From positions 1,302,001 through 1,366,000 of the forward strand of contig NZ_OCSR01000001.1 in the NCBI RefSeq assembly GCF_900230185.1: DNA of 64,000 nucleotides, written 5' to 3'. Below, piece after piece: positions 21,097 through 29,880 of the stretch (its first letter is position 1; every line of letters begins with the position of its first letter). The stretch is from Burkholderia sp. OK233 (GTDB taxonomy: Bacteria; Pseudomonadota; Gammaproteobacteria; Burkholderiales; Burkholderiaceae). A model generated the notes under the pieces. The model was not told the origin of the DNA, ran no database searches, and saw only the letters and a program-made list of their open reading frames with translations. The translations under genes were made by a program, and so were the position numbers.

Positions 21097-21843
21097 ATGC
21101 GTCAACTCATCCTCGATACCGAAACCACCGGCCTGAATGCACGCACCGGCGACCGGATCCTTGAACTCGGTTGCGTCGAAATGGTGAACCGCCGGCTCAC
21201 GGGCAACAACCTGCATTTCTACATCAACCCGGAACGCGACAGCGATCCGGGCGCTTTGGCCGTTCACGGGCTGACCACCGAGTTCCTGAGCGACAAGCCG
21301 AAGTTCGCCGAGATTGCCGATCAGATTCGCGACTTCATTCAGGACGCGGAGCTGATCATTCACAACGCGCCGTTCGACATCGGCTTTCTCGATGCCGAAT
21401 TTGCGTTGCTGGGTTTGCCGCCGGTGAAAACCTACTGCGGCGAGATTATCGATACGCTCGCGCGCGCCAAGCAGATGTTCCCGGGCAAGCGCAATTCGCT
21501 TGACGCGCTGTGCGACCGCTTCGGCATCAGCAACGCACACCGCACCTTGCACGGCGCACTGCTCGACTCGGAACTGCTTGCCGAGGTTTACCTCGCGATG
21601 ACGCGCGGCCAGGAAAGCCTCGTCATCGACATGCTCGGCGATTCGCACGGCGGCGGCGATGCGCACGCACCGCGCATCGCGATCGATTCGCTGAATCTGG
21701 TCGTGATCGCCGCGAGCGACGACGAAGTCGCCGAACATCAGGCCGTGCTCGACGGCCTCGACAAAGCGGTCAAAGGCACGAGCGTGTGGCGTCTTGAACC
21801 GGCTCCGGCTCCGGCTCCGGCCGCGGATGAGCAAACCGCTTAA
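21097..21843 (+). CDS. dnaQ: DNA polymerase III epsilon subunit (3'-5' proofreading exonuclease)
   Basis: Proofreading subunit of the replicative polymerase. The DEDDh exonuclease motifs are all present: Exo I LDTETTGL (residues 5-12), Exo II HNAPFDIGFLDAEF (near 92-105), and Exo III HRTLHGALLDSELLAEVY (near 149-166). The C-terminal part, which binds the alpha subunit in the family, ends in a Pro-Ala repeat. It has 248 residues, normal for the family. It is followed within 50 bases by tRNA-Val. Confidence 0.96.
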   Translation: MRQLILDTETTGLNARTGDRILELGCVEMVNRRLTGNNLHFYINPERDSDPGALAVHGLTTEFLSDKPKFAEIADQIRDFIQDAELIIHNAPFDIGFLDAEFALLGLPPVKTYCGEIIDTLARAKQMFPGKRNSLDALCDRFGISNAHRTLHGALLDSELLAEVYLAMTRGQESLVIDMLGDSHGGGDAHAPRIAIDSLNLVVIAASDDEVAEHQAVLDGLDKAVKGTSVWRLEPAPAPAPAADEQTA

Positions 21844-21849
21844 AAAAAC

Positions 21850-21878
21850 TAGACGAGTCGAAAAATCCCTGACATAAT
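21850..21878 (+). promoter_or_regulatory. Putative promoter of tRNA-Val
   Basis: TAGACG (21850-21855), a 17-base spacer, then CATAAT (21873-21878), placing the start of transcription a few bases before the tRNA gene at 21891. Confidence 0.55.
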
Positions 21879-21890
21879 TCCGCTCTCTTC

Positions 21891-21965
21891 GGGTGGTTAG
21901 CTCAGCGGTAGAGCACTGCCTTCACACGGCAGGGGTCACAGGTTCAATCCCTGTACCACCCACCA
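21891..21965 (+). tRNA. tRNA-Val (anticodon CAC)
   Basis: A full cloverleaf is visible: acceptor GGGTGGT pairs with ACCACCC, the D-arm contains AGCTCAGCGGTAGAGC, the anticodon arm CTGCC-TTCACAC-GGCAG gives anticodon CAC, and the T-arm contains GGTTCAATCC. The 3' CCA is encoded (21963-21965). Confidence 0.96.
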
Positions 21966-21995
21966 GATTCGCTGGTTCCCGAAGAACCGCAAGAG

Positions 21996-22027
21996 AAAGC
22001 CCTTGGACGAAAGTCGAGGGCTTTTTT
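21996..22027 (+). terminator. Intrinsic terminator after tRNA-Val
   Basis: AAAGCCCTTGGAC, loop GAAA, GTCGAGGGCTTT followed by more T's. The stem includes one G-T pair. It begins 30 bases after the tRNA 3' end. Confidence 0.85.
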
Positions 22028-22468
22028 GTTTTTGCTTCGGTTTGTTTCCAGGCATGCGCACGCCGGATTGATCACGTATGCGCCCGTTGATACGCATCTG
22101 CGCTGGCTCTGCTTCGAAGTCAACACCGAACTTTCGTACGATTGCGGCCGCCAAATACTGCTGATATAGTCGGTTTTCGGGCACACGCCCCGTCCATTCC
22201 TTCACTTCATTCGACTACAGGGAGGCGTCACATGTTCGCAGTGCATATCGCTCTCCCTGGGATGGCCTCACGACCATTCTCGCGACCTTAAGTTTGTCGC
22301 GTCGTCGCTCACGCGGTTCTGCCTGAACAGGCGTCCCGCGCAATTCCCAGACAGTCCGTAGTCTCATTGCCGGCATTGTTGTCAACACAGCCCGGCTCGC
22401 TTGACTGTCTCTTCCTTTCGCTTCTGACTGGAACCTCGGTGCGCTCGCGCGCCACCGGGTCGTGGCAA
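22028..22468. other. Leader region upstream of an ABC exporter gene
   Basis: 441 bases without an established gene. It holds one notable 19-codon mini-ORF with a strong ribosome-binding site (22232-22291), then ~175 bases before the transporter ATG. No clear promoter hexamers or known riboswitch fold were recognised. Confidence 0.5.
22232..22291 (+). CDS. Possible 19-residue leader peptide
   Basis: ATG with AGGGAGG about six bases upstream, encoding MFAVHIALPGMASRPFSRP and ending in TAA. It is too short to judge by composition. The main support is the unusually good Shine-Dalgarno in an otherwise empty leader 177 bases ahead of the ABC exporter gene. It could be a chance match. Confidence 0.3.
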   Translation: MFAVHIALPGMASRPFSRP

Positions 22469-24346
22469 ATGACTAGAAAAAAACTCGACTTTCGTGGACA
22501 AGCCTTCAAGGACGTCCTCGGCTTCACCTTCCGTCACTGGGCCAAACAGCCCTGGCGCATCTTCGTCATTGCGGCGCTGGTGCTGCTCTCGGCATTAGCT
22601 GACGTACTCACGCCAATGTTCGCCGGGCTGCTCGTCGACGCGATCGCGTCCGGCTCCGCCGGCGACTCCGTCGCGTGGCACGCCGCGATCACGGCCTTCT
22701 GCGTGCTGGGCGCGCTTGGGCTCGGCGCCACGCTGCTTCGCCAGGGCGTGTTCTTCAACATCATCAAGCTGACGCTGAAGATGATGAGCGAGATTGCCGC
22801 GAACGCGTTTCATCGCGTGCAGCGCTTTTCGACGGACTGGCACGCCAACAGCTTCGCCGGGTCCACGGTGCGCAAGATCACGCGCGGCATGTGGGCGCTC
22901 GATCTGCTCAACGACACGCTGCTGATCGCGCTGTTCCCGTCGCTGGTCATGCTGGTCGGCGCAACGGTGCTGCTCGGCTGGCGCTGGCCGATGATGGGCG
23001 CGGTCGTCGGTATCGGCTCGGTGTTGTATATCGCGGTGACCGTGGCCATGTCGCTCGGCTTCGTCGCGCCCGCCGCACGCCTCGCCAACGCATGGGACAC
23101 GCGCATGGGCGGCGCCCTCGCCGACGCAGTCAGCTGCAATGGCGTGGTGAAAGCGTTCGGCGCCGAAAAGCGCGAAGAAGCCCTGCTCGAACGTGTGATC
23201 GTCAAGTGGCGTCATCGCACGCGCCGCACGTGGATACGCGGCACGATCAACGGCGGCTTGCAGGGCGGCATGCTGGTCACCATCCAGGCCGCCATTCTCG
23301 GCGCCGCGTTGCTGTTGTGGGTGCGCGGCGAAGCGAGCGTCGGCGACATCACGTTCGCGCTGACGATGTTCTTCATGCTGCAAGGCTATCTGCGCGATGT
23401 GGGCATGCACATCCGCAACCTGCAGCGCTCGGTCAACGACATGGAAGAACTGGTGTCGCTGGAGAGCCAGCCGCTCGGTATCGAAGACCGCCCCGGGGCG
23501 GGCCCGATCGCGATCGGCAAAGGCGAAATTCGCTTCGAGCACGTCACCTTCCACTACGGTGCGAAAGCCACGCCGCTCTATGACAACTTCTCCGTGCGCA
23601 TCGCGCCGGGAGAACGCGTCGGACTGGTCGGGCACTCGGGTTCGGGGAAGACGACTTTCATCAAGCTGATCCAGCGGCTGTACGACATTTCGGAAGGCCG
23701 GATCACGATCGACGGTCAGGATATCGCCCGTGTGCGGCAGGCGTCGTTGCGCAGCCAGATCGCAATCGTTCAGCAGGAGCCGGTGCTGTTTCACCGCTCG
23801 CTGGCGGAGAACATTGCCTATGCACGGCCCGACGCGAGCCGTGCCGAGATCGAACGCGCCGCGAAGCTCGCCAGTGCGCACGACTTTATCGCGGCGCTGC
23901 CGCAAGGTTATGACACGCTGGTGGGCGAACGCGGTATCAAGCTCTCGGGTGGCGAACGTCAGCGCGTAGCGATCGCACGGGCGTTTCTCGCGGACGCGCC
24001 GATCCTGATTCTGGACGAAGCGACCTCAAGCCTCGACAGCGAAAGCGAAGTGCTGATCCAGCACGCCATGGAACGGCTGATGATGGGCCGCACGACGCTG
24101 GTGGTGGCGCACCGTCTGTCCACCGTGCGAGCGCTGGACAGGCTGCTGGTGCTGAACAAGGGCAAGGTGATCGAGGAAGGCAGTCACGAGGCGTTGATCA
24201 GACTCGAGAACGGCTTGTACAGGCGCCTGTTCGAACGTCAGGCGCTGGAGTTGATCAAGGGTCTGGGCGATTCGGAGGTCATGCACAAGACCGATGGCGC
24301 GAAGGCGAATCGACTCGATGATTCAGACTTGCTGGTCGAAAAGTAA
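22469..24346 (+). CDS. ABC exporter, fused permease and ATPase
   Basis: A 625-residue half-transporter. The N-terminal six-helix ABC-exporter membrane domain spans roughly residues 20-320. The nucleotide-binding domain follows, with Walker A GHSGSGKTTF near 390, Q-loop IVQQEPVLF, signature LSGGERQRVA near 492, Walker B ILILDEAT, and the switch His in VVAHRLST. It acts as a dimer in the inner membrane. It belongs to the MsbA/multidrug/lipid exporter group, and the cargo cannot be assigned. The start MTRKKLDFRG is chosen over an upstream frame start at 22367. A second exporter of the same type lies 3.5 kb downstream. Confidence 0.85.
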   Translation: MTRKKLDFRGQAFKDVLGFTFRHWAKQPWRIFVIAALVLLSALADVLTPMFAGLLVDAIASGSAGDSVAWHAAITAFCVLGALGLGATLLRQGVFFNIIKLTLKMMSEIAANAFHRVQRFSTDWHANSFAGSTVRKITRGMWALDLLNDTLLIALFPSLVMLVGATVLLGWRWPMMGAVVGIGSVLYIAVTVAMSLGFVAPAARLANAWDTRMGGALADAVSCNGVVKAFGAEKREEALLERVIVKWRHRTRRTWIRGTINGGLQGGMLVTIQAAILGAALLLWVRGEASVGDITFALTMFFMLQGYLRDVGMHIRNLQRSVNDMEELVSLESQPLGIEDRPGAGPIAIGKGEIRFEHVTFHYGAKATPLYDNFSVRIAPGERVGLVGHSGSGKTTFIKLIQRLYDISEGRITIDGQDIARVRQASLRSQIAIVQQEPVLFHRSLAENIAYARPDASRAEIERAAKLASAHDFIAALPQGYDTLVGERGIKLSGGERQRVAIARAFLADAPILILDEATSSLDSESEVLIQHAMERLMMGRTTLVVAHRLSTVRALDRLLVLNKGKVIEEGSHEALIRLENGLYRRLFERQALELIKGLGDSEVMHKTDGAKANRLDDSDLLVEK

Positions 24347-24439
24347 ATTGCGAAGAAGCGTGCGGGACGTCCTGCAGAAGCCGCCGTAAGAGGCGTTTTC
24401 TGCAGGCTTATCTGCAGGCTTATGCACACTTACGCACAC

Positions 24440-24904
24440 CTACACCACGCCTGCAGGCAGCCCGATGCCGCGCGCCATGCCGGTAGCCGCGAACACCATC
24501 AACACCAGCAGCACGGTCTGGATCACGCTGAAACGCGCATACCTACGCGCCTTTCGCAAATCAGGCGGGGCGCCTTTTCTGATACTGGCGCGCCAGCGCA
24601 TCAGGCCGAGCATCGTCGGGACTTCGAGGATGAGTATCAGCAGGAGCAGCGTCATCTTGACGTGAAAGAGCGGCTCATGCAGGTAATAGTCGGCGCCCTT
24701 TTCGAAACCGCCGAAGGCGCGCATCAGACCGGTGACGATCAGCACCAGAGCCGAAATGCCCCACCGCGAGTCGGAGCGGAAAACGGATCGCAACGCAGCA
24801 GGCACGCTGGCTCGCCGCAGTGACCAGGTGCGCCGAAGAATCGACGCGAGGGCAAAGCCATAAGCAAGCAGATGAAGGGCGGCAAGCAACCAGCGAACCA
24901 GCAT
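24440..24904 (-). CDS. DUF2214-like membrane protein
   Basis: 154 residues with four hydrophobic helices (near 5-22, 48-66, 82-105 and 128-150). A conserved-looking loop GGFEKGADYYLHEPLFHVKM sits between helices 2 and 3. The layout matches the DUF2214 family of predicted membrane proteins, which have no assigned function. CAGGAG lies six bases upstream of the ATG, giving good start support. Its 3' end converges on the ABC exporter gene. A CCTGCAGAA/TTCTGCAGG hairpin lies between them (24371-24406) but lacks a T-run. Confidence 0.7.
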   Translation of the reverse strand: MLVRWLLAALHLLAYGFALASILRRTWSLRRASVPAALRSVFRSDSRWGISALVLIVTGLMRAFGGFEKGADYYLHEPLFHVKMTLLLLILILEVPTMLGLMRWRASIRKGAPPDLRKARRYARFSVIQTVLLVLMVFAATGMARGIGLPAGVV

Positions 24905-25065
24905 AGCGACTCCTGCAAACGACGCAATACGATCGATGTATATCTAACTCGCCCACTGAAAACGCCGGGCGGCACTTTTTCTTACACGTCTTATTATCGA
25001 CTACCGCCCACTTTACGACGTCTGCTTCGCCCGCGTCTTGCAGCTGACAGAACGAAGCGACAGTT

Positions 25066-25971
25066 TCAGACTTGCCGCAACGATGTATCGAGCGCTCGCG
25101 CGGCGACCCGATCACCCTCGGTAGTCAGCGCGGCGCGGAACACGGTTTGCCGATTGTGGCCCGCCGCAGCCGGCGAATCCCATAGCAATTCGATTTTCGG
25201 ACGTCGGCCGAAGCCGCCGCGCACCAGCGCAGGCGCGCCGACCGAACCGAGCGGCGCCGCAGGTCCAGCCGCCTCACCGGCAACACCGAACGCCACCGCC
25301 GGGGCAGGCGCCGACGGTGCGCTCATGCCTGGGGCCGCCGCCCAGCGCACGGACAATTCGCGGGCGTCGTACTGCCCCACCTTGCGACGCTCGGCCCAGA
25401 CGACCACCGTGCGTGTGGCCGGATCGAGCGCGACCGCATAGCGGCCGATCGCAAAGCGTCGCGCGGCGATATTGGTTCGCCACAGCGCGCGCGGCCGGCA
25501 AATCCACACGACCGCCGCGTACAACGCCGGCGCCGCCAACAGCCAGCCGTTGGTGGCCGCCACCGCCTGCGCGGCGCGCCGCCAACCGGCGCTCGCCGTA
25601 AATGCGCCGACCGACCAGACAGCAAACAGGAATCCGAGGAAGGCAAACAGACGCACCGCCTGCCGCAACCATTGCGGCAGCGGATGCAACGGACGCTCGG
25701 CCACGGCGCGGGCGCCCGGCAGGAAGATCAGCAGGAACAGGAACACCAGGTTGATGCACGCCCACGGCGAGGACACCATCGCCGACAACGACGCGCCGAG
25801 GTCCATCTGCGCCATCGAAAAAAGCCAGCGAGTGAGGAGCACGAGACCGATGGCGCGCAGCGCGAAAATCATTCCGGCGCCGGGCGCCGCGTTCGCACGC
25901 GTCTCTTTCGTTCTCGCCAAAGCATCCTCCTGTCGTCGACGGCGCCGCAGCCAGATTTGCGGCACGGCCAT
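25066..25971 (-). CDS. Membrane protein of unknown function
   Basis: 301 residues, not recognised. The N-terminus is strongly basic (a run of Arg near residues 9-13). Three or four membrane segments lie between about 34 and 165. The remaining ~135 residues are soluble, and a middle part there is Ala/Pro/Gly-rich and probably disordered. The soluble region contains RTVVVWAERRKVGQYD and ends RALDTSLRQV. Codon use and GC content match its neighbours, so it is likely native. No operon partner is evident. The start could also be the internal Met near residue 34. Confidence 0.55.
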   Translation of the reverse strand: MAVPQIWLRRRRRQEDALARTKETRANAAPGAGMIFALRAIGLVLLTRWLFSMAQMDLGASLSAMVSSPWACINLVFLFLLIFLPGARAVAERPLHPLPQWLRQAVRLFAFLGFLFAVWSVGAFTASAGWRRAAQAVAATNGWLLAAPALYAAVVWICRPRALWRTNIAARRFAIGRYAVALDPATRTVVVWAERRKVGQYDARELSVRWAAAPGMSAPSAPAPAVAFGVAGEAAGPAAPLGSVGAPALVRGGFGRRPKIELLWDSPAAAGHNRQTVFRAALTTEGDRVAARALDTSLRQV

Positions 25972-26174
25972 TATAGGGATATTACCGAGACAGGCTCATG
26001 CTTGCCGGTCCCAAAACCGTACTTTCTGCCGCACACGCGCAAAATCGCGGCGCGAATGCAACAACGCCCCGCTGGCGAGATGCACGCGGGGCGTTGCTGG
26101 GGCAGCGGGGGGCGCCTGGCCCGGGCGCCGAAAGCGCGCCGGCAAGCCGGCCTGGCTGCTTTTACGTACCGTAC

Positions 26175-27239
26175 TTAGCCGGCGTTGACTTCGCGCAGCG
26201 CCGTGCGATGCTTCCGACGCAGCAGTTCTTCGTAGGTGGCAACGTAGTTCTTCGCCATGACCTTCGACGAGAAGCGCGCTTCGAATGCCTTGCGCACTCC
26301 GGTGCGCGGCAGCGTGTGCAGACGCTTCACTGCGGCGATCGCGCTGATTTCGTCTTCGACGACGAAACCCGACACTCCGTTATCGATCACTTCCGGCACC
26401 GAACCACGGTTGAACGCGATCACCGGCGTACCGCAAGCCATTGCTTCGATCATCACCAGCCCGAAGGGCTCCGGCCAGTCGATCGGGAACACCAGTGCAT
26501 GCGCGTTGCCGAGGAACTCACGCTTTTCGGCTTCGCCGATTTCGCCAATGTATTCGACGTGCGGGAGCGCCATCAGCGGCTTGATCACTTCTTCGTAATA
26601 GGCACGATCGGCCTTGTCGATCTTGGCGGCGACCTTGAGCTTCATGCCTGCCTGGCCGGCGATGCGGATCGCACGGTCGAGGCCCTTCTCCGGCGAGACG
26701 CGGCCAAGGAATGCGAGGTAGCCCGGCTCGACGTCCTTGATCGGCGTGAGCACGTTTTCCGGCAGACCGTGATAGACGGTTTGCAGCCAGTTCGCCTGTT
26801 GCAGCGGGATGCGCTGGTTGTCCGAAATCGACACCACCGGCACGTCGCTGAACGTGTTGAAGATCGGCTGCAGTTCCGGCAGATCGAGACGGCCGTGCAG
26901 CGTGGTCAGGAACGGCACCGGCTGGCGGGCGAACAGCGAGAACGGGTAGTAGTCGATGTGGAAATGCAGCACGTCGAATTCGTCCGCGCGGCGGCGCACT
27001 TCTTCGAGCAGCAGCATATGCGGCGCCATTACGTCGCGGATGGTCGGGTCGAGGCGCAACGCCTGCGGCCAGAACGCTTCGAGCTTCGCCGAGGTTTGCG
27101 AATCGCCGCTTGCGAAAAGCGTGACGTCATGGCCCTGTTCAACCAGCGCTTCGGTCAGGTAGGACACCACGCGTTCCGTCCCGCCGTAAAGCTTGGGAGG
27201 AACCGCCTCGTGCAAGGGAGCGATTTGAGCGATTCGCAT
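26175..27239 (-). CDS. Family 4 glycosyltransferase (GT-B fold)
   Basis: A 354-residue predicted glycosyltransferase. The N-terminal donor/acceptor fold begins MRIAQIAPLHEAVPPKLYGGTERVV, a common GT4 opening. The C-terminal nucleotide-sugar domain has GRVSPEKGLDRAI near 190 and the EX7E-type segment EPFGLVMIEAMACGTPVIAF near 275. GAGGAG lies eight to nine bases upstream of the ATG at 27239, so the longer frame to 27395 is not used. Sugar and acceptor are unknown. Nearby otsA/otsB suggest a carbohydrate or stress locus, but these genes are not in one operon. Confidence 0.85.
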   Translation of the reverse strand: MRIAQIAPLHEAVPPKLYGGTERVVSYLTEALVEQGHDVTLFASGDSQTSAKLEAFWPQALRLDPTIRDVMAPHMLLLEEVRRRADEFDVLHFHIDYYPFSLFARQPVPFLTTLHGRLDLPELQPIFNTFSDVPVVSISDNQRIPLQQANWLQTVYHGLPENVLTPIKDVEPGYLAFLGRVSPEKGLDRAIRIAGQAGMKLKVAAKIDKADRAYYEEVIKPLMALPHVEYIGEIGEAEKREFLGNAHALVFPIDWPEPFGLVMIEAMACGTPVIAFNRGSVPEVIDNGVSGFVVEDEISAIAAVKRLHTLPRTGVRKAFEARFSSKVMAKNYVATYEELLRRKHRTALREVNAG

Positions 27240-27835
27240 AATGAAGAACTCCTCGTAAAAAATCAGGCAAAAGTACTGCGTTTGGTAAAAGCGACTCGCT
27301 TGCTCGCCAGGGCAGTCTGGCCGGATATGCCGGCCCGGGCCTGATTCTTTCGAGAAATCCTGCGATGGATCGCTTGGGTAGTGAGCCCAGATCAACAGTT
27401 AGCTGTCTGCGCATGTGCCGGTAAACGCACACATGGCACCTACGTTGACAAACTGTCAGATATTTCGGTGGGCCAGCAGAGCATGCATTATCAATGCCGG
27501 GGATCTCGCTGCACCACAACATTTCAAAGTCTTTACGTTGTTACAAAGGCGAAACACTTTACAAACCCTTGTTTTATAAGACAGTTCTACAGTGGCAACT
27601 GGCTTGCAACGCTGACCCGAAGACGGCAGCTGTAAGTTCCTGTGTCAACTTTGCCGGCATGCATTGAAGAAATGCCGCACCGCAGTTGAATGCAATTTGT
27701 AATTATATCCCGAAATATTCCGCAGCCTGCGTGAACCACCGCCCGATCGGCGGGTCGAGCAACAGTAGGTCGCGGTCGTCTATCGCGAAATCAGTCGCGC
27801 CATCGCCCGGATACACAGGGCGCAATCGCTTTTGC
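27240..27835. other. Divergent intergenic region, GT4 / ABC exporter
   Basis: 596 bases, noticeably more AT-rich than its flanks around 27530-27600 and 27690-27720. A possible plus-strand promoter is TTGTTA (27538-27543), 16 bases, TACAAA (27560-27565). Promoters for both divergent genes presumably lie here. No coding frame is convincing. Confidence 0.45.
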
Positions 27836-29767
27836 ATGTTTACAATGCGAAGCATCGGCTTCGCGGCGAACGCTTTTGCTGTGGCCCATGCCTTGCATGC
27901 ACAACCTGAAACACACCGACCTCACGATCAATTGGAACACTTAACCATCGCCCAGCGTAACGCCCAGAACGCAAAGCTTGCGAGCTATGCGCACCGGCCG
28001 CTTGCGTTTCTTTTCCGCTTTATTCGCCGCCATCCGCTCGCGCATGCGATCGTCCTGTGCAGCGTGTTTGCGGCCGTGGGCTGTGCGCTCGCTTCGCAAT
28101 ACGCGATCAAGCATCTGATCGATGTGCTCGGCGAAGGGCGGCATCACCCCGGTCCGCTGTGGGGCGCGTTCGCCATCCTGGTCGGCCTGATCGCCGCCGA
28201 CAACCTGCTGTGGCGGGTCGGCGGATGGGTTGCCGCGCACACCTTCGTGGCCGTGACCGGCGACCTGCGGCGCGACCTGTTCCAGTATTTAAGCGGCCAC
28301 TCGCCGACTTACTATTCGGAGAAACAGCCGGGCATGCTGGCGAGCCGCATCACGGCAACCTCGAACGCGGTCTACACCGCCGAGAACACCACCGCCTGGA
28401 ACGTGCTGCCGCCGTGTATCGCCGTGCTCGGCGCGATCGTCATGATCACCGCCGTGAATCCACTGATGGCGGGGGGCCTGATGCTGTGCTCGGCCATTCT
28501 GTCGGTCGTCCTTTACAAACTTGCCGGGCGTGGCTCGGCGCGGCATCACCATTTCGCCACGAAAGCAGCGTCGGTGGACGGTGAGCTGGTCGACGTGATC
28601 AGCAACATGGGCCTCGTGCGCGCCTTCGGCATGACGTTTCGCGAGCAGCAGCGTTTCGGCGCGACCGTCAAAGCGGAAATGGAAGCGCGCCAGCAGAGCC
28701 TGCTGTATCTGGAAAAGCTGCGCCTGCTGCATGCGGTGATCACCGCGCTGCTGTCGGCGGGCTTGCTGGGCTGGGCGCTGTGGCTGTGGGATCAAGGCCG
28801 CGCGACCTCCGGCGACATCGTGCTGGTCAGCTCGCTCGGCTTCACGATTCTGCACGGCACGCGTGATCTGGCCGTGGCGCTGGTCGACGTCACGCAGCAC
28901 GTCGCGCGGCTCGCGGAAGCCGTTCGCACCCTGCTCGAGCCGCACGGCATGCCGGACCGCGACGGCGCCACCGAGCTCGTGCCGCAAGGCGGCCGGGTCG
29001 ATTTCGAAGGCGTGACGTTCGCCTACCCGCGCCGCCGGCCGATTCTCGATCACTTCGACCTGCATATCGAGCCGGGCCAGCGGGTCGGCCTGATCGGCAA
29101 GTCGGGCGCGGGCAAATCCACCGTGCTGGCGCTGCTGCAACGTTTCTACGAGACGCAGGGCGGCGCCATCAAGATCGACAGCCAGGACATCGCCGCGATC
29201 ACCCAGGACAGCCTGCGCCACGCAATCGCGCTGGTGCCGCAGGATATTTCCCTGTTCCACCGCACGGTGTACGAAAACATCGCCTACGGCCGCCCTGAAG
29301 CAACCCGGGAAGAAGTGGTCGCTGCCGCGCGCGAAGCCCGCTGCAGCGATTTCATCGAAGCCATGCCGGAAGGGTTCGACACGATCGTCGGCGACCGCGG
29401 CGTCAAGCTCTCCGGCGGACAGCGCCAGCGTATCGCGATTGCGCGCGCGATCCTGAAGAACGCGCCGATCCTGCTGCTCGACGAAGCCACCTCGGCGCTC
29501 GACAGCGCGTCGGAAGAAGCGATTCAGAAGGCGCTCGACCGGCTGATGGTCGGCCGCACGGTGATCGCGATCGCGCACCGGCTGTCGACGCTGAATAACT
29601 TCGACCGGATCATCGTGATGAGCCAGGGCAAGGTCATCGACGACGGCAGTCCGGAGGAGTTGCGCCAGCGGCCGGGCCTGTATCGCGATCTGCTCTCGAA
29701 GCAGTATGGCAAGGGCACCACGCTGCATGTCGGCGGTAAGAAGGTCGACGAACAGCACGTGGTCTAG
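27836..29767 (+). CDS. MsbA-like ABC exporter, fused permease and ATPase
   Basis: About 640 residues: an N-terminal ABC-exporter membrane domain (six helices) and a C-terminal ATPase with Walker A GKSGAGKSTV, signature LSGGQRQRIA, Walker B ILLLDEAT and AIAHRLST. This is the lipid/multidrug exporter group. An MsbA role in lipid A flipping is possible but unproven. The start is uncertain: the frame is open from 27686, no Shine-Dalgarno marks any candidate, and membrane helix 1 begins only near 28030. The start given (MFTMRSIGF) is a compromise. The gene ends at a strong bidirectional terminator. Confidence 0.82.
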   Translation: MFTMRSIGFAANAFAVAHALHAQPETHRPHDQLEHLTIAQRNAQNAKLASYAHRPLAFLFRFIRRHPLAHAIVLCSVFAAVGCALASQYAIKHLIDVLGEGRHHPGPLWGAFAILVGLIAADNLLWRVGGWVAAHTFVAVTGDLRRDLFQYLSGHSPTYYSEKQPGMLASRITATSNAVYTAENTTAWNVLPPCIAVLGAIVMITAVNPLMAGGLMLCSAILSVVLYKLAGRGSARHHHFATKAASVDGELVDVISNMGLVRAFGMTFREQQRFGATVKAEMEARQQSLLYLEKLRLLHAVITALLSAGLLGWALWLWDQGRATSGDIVLVSSLGFTILHGTRDLAVALVDVTQHVARLAEAVRTLLEPHGMPDRDGATELVPQGGRVDFEGVTFAYPRRRPILDHFDLHIEPGQRVGLIGKSGAGKSTVLALLQRFYETQGGAIKIDSQDIAAITQDSLRHAIALVPQDISLFHRTVYENIAYGRPEATREEVVAAAREARCSDFIEAMPEGFDTIVGDRGVKLSGGQRQRIAIARAILKNAPILLLDEATSALDSASEEAIQKALDRLMVGRTVIAIAHRLSTLNNFDRIIVMSQGKVIDDGSPEELRQRPGLYRDLLSKQYGKGTTLHVGGKKVDEQHVV

Positions 29768-29811
29768 TCAACGCACCGCCTTCTGCTGCGCCTGCAACAA
29801 TCGCAGCAACA

Positions 29812-29847
29812 AACAAAGAAGCCGCTTTCGAGCGGCTTCTTTGTTTT
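29812..29847. terminator. Bidirectional terminator between ABC exporter and otsA
   Basis: A 15-bp stem, AACAAAGAAGCCGCT / AGCGGCTTCTTTGTT, is capped by a TTCG tetraloop. T-rich tails follow on both strands. It separates the convergent exporter and otsA genes. Confidence 0.9.
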
Positions 29848-29880
29848 CCAGCGGCAGTTCTAATTGAGCCCGAAAACCCC

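Noticed and set aside
24371..24406. Terminator after the first ABC exporter
   Set aside because: CCTGCAGAA/TTCTGCAGG is a good inverted repeat, but no T-tract follows and nearby CTGCAGGCTTAT repeats blur the structure.
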